From contig NZ_PGVE01000065.1 in NCBI RefSeq assembly GCF_002860255.1, forward strand, positions 28,257 through 92,256: 64,000 bases of DNA, given 5' to 3'. The notes beneath the pieces were generated by a model, which searched no databases, was not told the DNA's origin, and worked only from the letters and a program-made list of their open reading frames with translations. Both the position numbers and the translations under genes were made by a program. Every line of letters begins with the position of its first letter. Positions within the stretch are counted from its first letter, which is position 1. Source of the stretch: Neobacillus cucumis. Lineage in GTDB: Bacteria > Bacillota > Bacilli > Bacillales > Cytobacillaceae. Shown here one piece after another: positions 60,324 through 64,000 of this stretch.

Positions 60324-60764
60324 ATGGCTAAAAAAGGATACATATTGATGGAAAATGGCGAAAAAATTGAGTTTGATTTGTTCTCAAATGAAGCACCTGG
60401 TACGGTTGCTAACTTTGAAAAGTTAGCAAATGAAGGCTTTTATAATGGAGTGATCTTTCACCGTGTCATCCCAGGTTTCGTATCACAAGGGGGCGACCCA
60501 ACGGGAACAGGGATGGGTGGACCTGGCTACACAATCAACTGTGAAACTGAAGGAAATCCACACAAACATATTCCAGGTTCCTTATCAATGGCTCATGCTG
60601 GAAGAAATACTGGTGGAAGCCAATTCTTTATCGTTCATGAATCACAGCCGCATTTAAATGGCGTTCACACTGTTTTTGGACAAGTTACTTCTGGTTTAGA
60701 AACAGCTAAAAACATGAGAAATGGCGATAAAATGGTTGAAGTTAAAGTATTTGATGAAGAATAG
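60324..60764 (+). CDS. ppiB: Cyclophilin-type peptidyl-prolyl isomerase
   Basis: The 146-residue cyclophilin begins KGYILMENGEKIEFDLFSNE. The active-site region is VIFHRVIPGFVSQGGDPTGTG, then AHAGRNTGGSQFFIVH and HTVFGQVTSGLE. It lacks a signal peptide and is cytosolic, matching Bacillus PpiB. ATG 60324 has AAGGAGTG eight bases upstream; GTG 60315 overlaps that site and is not the start. It is monocistronic with a terminator at 60771. A minus-strand RNA promoter lies 100 bases upstream. Confidence 0.93.
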   Translation: MAKKGYILMENGEKIEFDLFSNEAPGTVANFEKLANEGFYNGVIFHRVIPGFVSQGGDPTGTGMGGPGYTINCETEGNPHKHIPGSLSMAHAGRNTGGSQFFIVHESQPHLNGVHTVFGQVTSGLETAKNMRNGDKMVEVKVFDEE

Positions 60765-60770
60765 GTAAGA

Positions 60771-60799
60771 AAGGAGGGCGGATTCGCTCTCCTTTTTTT
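60771..60799 (+). terminator. Terminator after ppiB
   Basis: AAGGAGGGCG (60771-60780) pairs with CGCTCTCCTT with one mismatch, then T run. Confidence 0.75.
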
Positions 60800-60880
60800 G
60801 TAACAGAAAAGGTCCAAGCAGTAGTAAAGGATACTATAATAGGGTAAATTAACTCTGAAGTTAACAACTGGAGGGGCTTT

Positions 60881-61669
60881 ATGAAAAAGTTAGTTCTCTT
60901 GCTTATACTAATCTTGGTACTTCCTATACACACAAAGGTTTTGGCGGCGGAAAAAAAGGAGACTAAAGATCTGAAGGCAGCAATTATTATCGATGACTTT
61001 GGAGGAGGAACGGGTGGAGTACGGGACTTCTTAGAAGGGGAGATCCCAATTACCGCGGCTGTTATGCCGTTTACGGAAAATTCTAGGGCCCATGCATTAT
61101 GGGCACATAAAAATGGTTTTGAAGTCATGGTCCATTTACCAATGGAGCCGAAGAGAGGAAAGAAGTCCTGGCTGGGGCCGAAACCGATTACAGTTGATCT
61201 GTCTAAAAAAGAAGTCAGACAACGGGTGGAGGATGCTATAAAAAGTGTTCCTTATGCCGTTGGTTTGAATAATCACATGGGGTCGCGTGCAGTAGAGGAC
61301 GAAGAAATCGTTCGGATCATTGTTGAAGTTGCCAAGGAAAAGAACTTATTTATTATCGACAGCGGGACAAGTCCTGGAACAAAGTTTCCGGAAATTGCTA
61401 AGGAACTAGGAGTGCCGCTTTTAAAACGAGATGTGTTTCTCGATGACATTTCATCATCTTCACATGTACGAAAGCAAATGGTTAGACTAGCAAAGGTAAC
61501 GGAAATAAAAGGGAATGGTATTGCCATTGGCCATGTGGGCGTAACGGGAAAAGTCTGCTCGATAGGTGTTTTTCAAGCAATCGAAGAATTTAAAAAACGG
61601 AACATAAAAATTGTTCCTGTTTCAGAATTATTTGCTGGAGAATTGACAAAAAAACAATTTGTCCCATAA
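60881..61669 (+). CDS. Secreted divergent polysaccharide deacetylase (YibQ family)
   Basis: The 262-residue protein has a signal peptide (residues 1-23: KLVLLLILILVLPIHTKVLA) and a divergent NodB-like domain (PF04748 type): AIIIDDFGGG, PITAAVMPFTENS, GFEVMVHLPMEPK, GLNNHMGSRA and NLFIIDSGTSPG. The D-D, H and H positions for metal binding are present. The function in Gram-positive bacteria is unknown, probably on the cell surface. GGAGGGG precedes the ATG. It is monocistronic. Confidence 0.87.
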   Translation: MKKLVLLLILILVLPIHTKVLAAEKKETKDLKAAIIIDDFGGGTGGVRDFLEGEIPITAAVMPFTENSRAHALWAHKNGFEVMVHLPMEPKRGKKSWLGPKPITVDLSKKEVRQRVEDAIKSVPYAVGLNNHMGSRAVEDEEIVRIIVEVAKEKNLFIIDSGTSPGTKFPEIAKELGVPLLKRDVFLDDISSSSHVRKQMVRLAKVTEIKGNGIAIGHVGVTGKVCSIGVFQAIEEFKKRNIKIVPVSELFAGELTKKQFVP

Positions 61670-61697
61670 AAAGGCAGCGTTCGCAGCCTTTTTTTAT
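61668..61697 (+). terminator. Terminator after the divergent deacetylase gene
   Basis: AAAGGCAGC (61669-61678 region) pairs with GCAGCCTTT, followed by seven T. Confidence 0.75.
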
Positions 61698-61827
61698 TGT
61701 GGCAAACAAAGGTAAATAATTCTGATTACTTTCGATTATCGTGTGAAACTGGTAAAATGTCACCTGTCTATTTGTAAAATATTGATTTTGGTTAATATAT
61801 ATAATTTATTGGGAAGAGGAATGAAAA

Positions 61828-62580
61828 ATGAAATTAGTATCATGGAATGTAAATGGACTAAGAGCTTGTGTAAAAAAGGGATTTTTAGATTATTTTAATG
61901 ATATAAATGCGGATATTTTCTGTGTTCAAGAAACGAAACTTCAAGAAGGTCAAATTAGTCTAGAGTTAGAAGGGTATCATCAATATTGGAATTACGCTAA
62001 AAAGAAAGGTTATTCCGGGACGGCCGTATTTACAAAATCAAAGCCGCTTTCTGTTAGTTATGGAGTAGGAGAAGACAATGGAGAAGATGAAGGAAGAATA
62101 CTTACCTTGGAATTTGATGATTTTTTCTTGGTCAATGTCTATACTCCGAATTCACAGAGAGATCTAGCTAGAATCGGATACCGATTAGAGTGGGAAGATC
62201 GCATCCTTCAGCACTTAAAGGAACTAGATAAAAAGAAACCAGTTATATTCTGCGGAGATTTAAATGTTGCACATCATGAAATTGACCTGCGTAATCCTAA
62301 ATCAAATATAGGAAACTCGGGCTTTACGGGTGAGGAAAGAGGAAAAATGACAACCTTGCTCGGTTCTGGGTTTATAGACAGTTTCCGTCACTTTTATCCA
62401 CAACAGGAAGGTGCCTACACATGGTGGTCTTATATGAATAAAGTTCGTGAGAGAAATATTGGCTGGCGTATAGACTACTTTATCGTTTCGGAAGCATTAA
62501 AGGACCGTCTTAAAAATGCTGAAATCCATTGCGATATAATGGGAAGCGACCATTGCCCGGTCACTCTTGAACTTATTTAA
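61828..62580 (+). CDS. exoA: Exodeoxyribonuclease III / AP endonuclease
   Basis: The 250-residue xth-family nuclease has a metal-binding N-terminus KLVSWNVNGLRACVKKGF and IFCVQETKLQ (Glu). The catalytic segments are VNVYTPNSQ, FCGDLNVAHHEIDLRNPKSN and SDHCPVTLEL at the end. Length matches B. subtilis ExoA (252). It cuts 5' to abasic sites and removes blocked 3' ends in base excision repair. GGGAAGAGG lies before the ATG. It is monocistronic. Confidence 0.94.
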   Translation: MKLVSWNVNGLRACVKKGFLDYFNDINADIFCVQETKLQEGQISLELEGYHQYWNYAKKKGYSGTAVFTKSKPLSVSYGVGEDNGEDEGRILTLEFDDFFLVNVYTPNSQRDLARIGYRLEWEDRILQHLKELDKKKPVIFCGDLNVAHHEIDLRNPKSNIGNSGFTGEERGKMTTLLGSGFIDSFRHFYPQQEGAYTWWSYMNKVRERNIGWRIDYFIVSEALKDRLKNAEIHCDIMGSDHCPVTLELI

Positions 62581-62687
62581 CTTACCACAATAAGAATTTC
62601 TTATTATAGTAGATAAATATTTGCTTATTTTCATTATCGAACAGCTAACATATAGTTAAGGTATAAGGTATTCTTGGAGGGATAAAG

Positions 62688-63458
62688 ATGGATCTCAAAA
62701 AGGATGTTCAGCAGCAATTTGGTAAGAGTGCAGATTCTTATGTTAGCAGTTCGATTCACAAGGATGGTATGGACTTACAAAAACTCATCGAGATGGCTAA
62801 AATCATAGGAAATGAAGTACTGCTGGATATTGCTACGGGTGGAGGACATACGGCAAATGCCTTTGCTCCTTTAGTAAAGAACGTGATTGCGATGGATTTA
62901 ACTCAGGAGATGTTATTAGCTGCGGAAAAGTTTGTAAAAGGAAACGGGAATCAAAATGTACATTTCGTAAAAGGGGATGCTGAAAATTTACCATTTTCAA
63001 ACGATTCCTTCGATATTGTGACGTGCAGGATTGCCCCACACCACTTTCCTAATATTAACGATTTTAATAAAGAAGTTTTCCGTGTCCTTAAACAAGGCGG
63101 ACAATTTTTACTGGATGATAATGTCGTTCCTGAAGATAATGAATTTGATCAATTTTATAATAAAATAGAAAAATGGCGGGATTACAGTCATTTCCGGGCA
63201 TGGAAGAAGAGTGAATGGATCTGTATGCTTGAGTCAGTGGGTTTTGAGATAGTTGAATGGCATCGGTTTGAAAAAACCTTTTATTTTGATAGCTGGTGTA
63301 ATCGCATGAATCTACCTGCAGACGAAAAGAAAAAATTGACTGAGTTTATCTTAGGCACATCCGAAAGAGTTTTAGATAAATTCAGGGTTACCACTGAAAA
63401 AGGTCGAGTTTTATCGTTTCAAGGAGAAGCTATAGTCTTAAAAGCAACTAAAAAATAA
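62688..63458 (+). CDS. Class I methyltransferase (YcgJ/UbiE-like)
   Basis: The 256-residue Rossmann enzyme has motif I LLDIATGGGHTANAFAPLVK (about residue 45). VIAMDLTQEMLLAAEK follows, motif II GDAENLPFSNDSFDIVTCRI, and post-II RVLKQGGQFLLDDN. It is similar to YcgJ-type methyltransferases of Bacillus. The acceptor is unknown. GGAGGG precedes the ATG. It is monocistronic with a terminator. Confidence 0.87.
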   Translation: MDLKKDVQQQFGKSADSYVSSSIHKDGMDLQKLIEMAKIIGNEVLLDIATGGGHTANAFAPLVKNVIAMDLTQEMLLAAEKFVKGNGNQNVHFVKGDAENLPFSNDSFDIVTCRIAPHHFPNINDFNKEVFRVLKQGGQFLLDDNVVPEDNEFDQFYNKIEKWRDYSHFRAWKKSEWICMLESVGFEIVEWHRFEKTFYFDSWCNRMNLPADEKKKLTEFILGTSERVLDKFRVTTEKGRVLSFQGEAIVLKATKK

Positions 63459-63466
63459 GAAAGATC

Positions 63467-63508
63467 CCTTTGCAGAAAAGAGAATGTCTCTTGGTGCAAA
63501 GGTTTTTT
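63467..63508 (+). terminator. Terminator after the methyltransferase gene
   Basis: CCTTTGCA (63467-63474) pairs perfectly with TGCAAAGG (63495-63502), then six T. Confidence 0.85.
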
Positions 63509-63514
63509 AACTTC

Positions 63515-63640
63515 TTATATCCCGTTTAGAGGAGTTCCTATTTCATCGAACTCGGGCACTCTTTCCTCTTGGTTTAAATCTTCTATTTGTTCAGGGACTA
63601 TGTTAGTATTTTCTTCATCTTTTTTAAATTGTGTATTCAT
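63515..63640 (-). CDS. Small acidic protein, 41 residues
   Basis: The ATG is the complement of 63638-63640, with AAAGGAG ten bases upstream. The product is acidic and polar (NTQFKKDEENTNIVPEQIED, then VPEFDEIGTPLNGI), probably unstructured. It is divergent from the rRNA operon. No family is recognised. The start signal is good, and an independent promoter is expected in the 100-base gap. Confidence 0.5.
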   Translation of the reverse strand: MNTQFKKDEENTNIVPEQIEDLNQEERVPEFDEIGTPLNGI

Positions 63641-63747
63641 AATCACAACAACTCCTTTACATAGCTATCTAGGTAGTTTATCCAATAAATGATTATTTAT
63701 AAATTCTTTATACTAAGTAAATGTTTAAAAAAACATCAAAAAGATAG

Positions 63748-63776
63748 TTGACTATTGTTTGTGAAGATAGTATTAT
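63748..63776 (+). promoter_or_regulatory. rRNA operon promoter P1
   Basis: TTGACT (63748-63753), a 17-base spacer and TATTAT (63771-63776). The expected start region reads CAATGTCGCT, like that after P2. Confidence 0.7.
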
Positions 63777-63838
63777 TATCAATGTCGCTTCGGAGAAATG
63801 ATTTATGAGTGAAGAAATTAATAACATTTCATTAGAAG

Positions 63839-63867
63839 TTGACACGCATTAAGTATTATGTTAAAAT
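63839..63867 (+). promoter_or_regulatory. rRNA operon promoter P2
   Basis: A perfect TTGACA (63839-63844), an exact 17-base spacer and TAAAAT (63862-63867). It is followed by AACAAATGTCGCT. With P1 it forms the tandem arrangement of Bacillus rrn operons. Confidence 0.85.
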
Positions 63868-64000
63868 AACAAATGTCGCTAATCAATAGATTGGTAGATA
63901 ATAGTAATTGCTCTTTGAAAACTAAACAAACAAAAACGTCAACAAACAATAATTAATAGTTTTTAATTAAAACTATGCCAACGTAACATTTTTGAGCTAA
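63868..64000 (+). other. Leader of an rRNA operon (16S gene starts beyond the window)
   Basis: The box TTGCTCTTTGAAAACTAAAC (from 63908) is the boxA-containing antitermination sequence of Bacillus rrn leaders. The AACGTAACATTTTTGAGCTAA at the window end matches the bases just upstream of mature 16S rRNA in Bacillus. No rRNA bases themselves are inside the window. Confidence 0.88.

Overview
The window is chromosomal DNA from a low-GC, endospore-forming member of the Bacillaceae (Bacillus/Neobacillus-like). Evidence for this includes Bacillus-type ribosome binding sites, the sporulation-linked genes racA and sqhC, a YkuD L,D-transpeptidase, many Bacillus-only small proteins, an L-box (lysine) riboswitch, and a typical Bacillus rRNA-operon leader that runs off the right end. 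No prophage, CRISPR array, tRNA or intact insertion sequence was seen.

Layout, left to right. Positions 1-5,000 hold two paralogous membrane proteins (one cut by the window edge), then an osmostress module. This module is a BusR-like GntR/RCK_C repressor facing a two-gene compatible-solute ABC importer (opuFA and a permease-binding-protein fusion, opuFB). Positions 5,000-21,400 carry mostly single housekeeping or accessory genes: nitroreductase, nitronate monooxygenase, nanoRNase B, acyltransferase, racA beside a second MerR-like coiled-coil protein, HAD phosphatase, polysaccharide deacetylase, class V aminotransferase, YkuD and helD. Positions 21,500-26,000 hold an asparaginyl-tRNA synthetase behind a probable attenuator and an amino-acid permease behind a clear lysine riboswitch. 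Positions 26,000-37,400 carry two YitT-family proteins, YvbH, an EmrE-like exporter, YmaF, an erythromycin esterase, VanW and a regulator-hydrolase pair. A poor 0.85 kb intergenic stretch also lies here, with one of two copies of a short inverted-repeat element.

Positions 37,490-46,350 form a catabolic island: SDR, acyl-CoA ligase, TetR regulator, APH-type kinase, ComB-like phosphatase, second SDR, enoyl-CoA hydratase, quinone oxidoreductase and phosphotriesterase-like hydrolase. Matching palindromes lie at the two transcription units, one of them a perfect 26-bp palindrome, and fit control by the TetR protein. The substrate is unknown.

Positions 46,580-51,200 hold an envelope/secretion-stress cluster: two-component system, membrane-anchored HtrA-type protease, and a PrsA-like foldase without a lipobox. 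It is followed by an ABC-F ATPase gene whose leader contains a 45-codon ORF, an intrinsic terminator and a long-range stem, the layout of ribosome-mediated antibiotic attenuation. Positions 54,000-63,640 carry an NhaC antiporter, a third YitT protein, a Mug glycosylase, sporulenol synthase, YppC, ppiB, a divergent deacetylase, exoA and a methyltransferase. A likely unannotated minus-strand structured RNA lies at about 60,106-60,217. The last 250 bases are tandem promoters and the leader of an rRNA operon.

Many start codons were moved downstream of the longest possible ORF to the codon properly spaced from a Shine-Dalgarno sequence. About ten genes of 29-57 codons, easily missed by length filters, were added.
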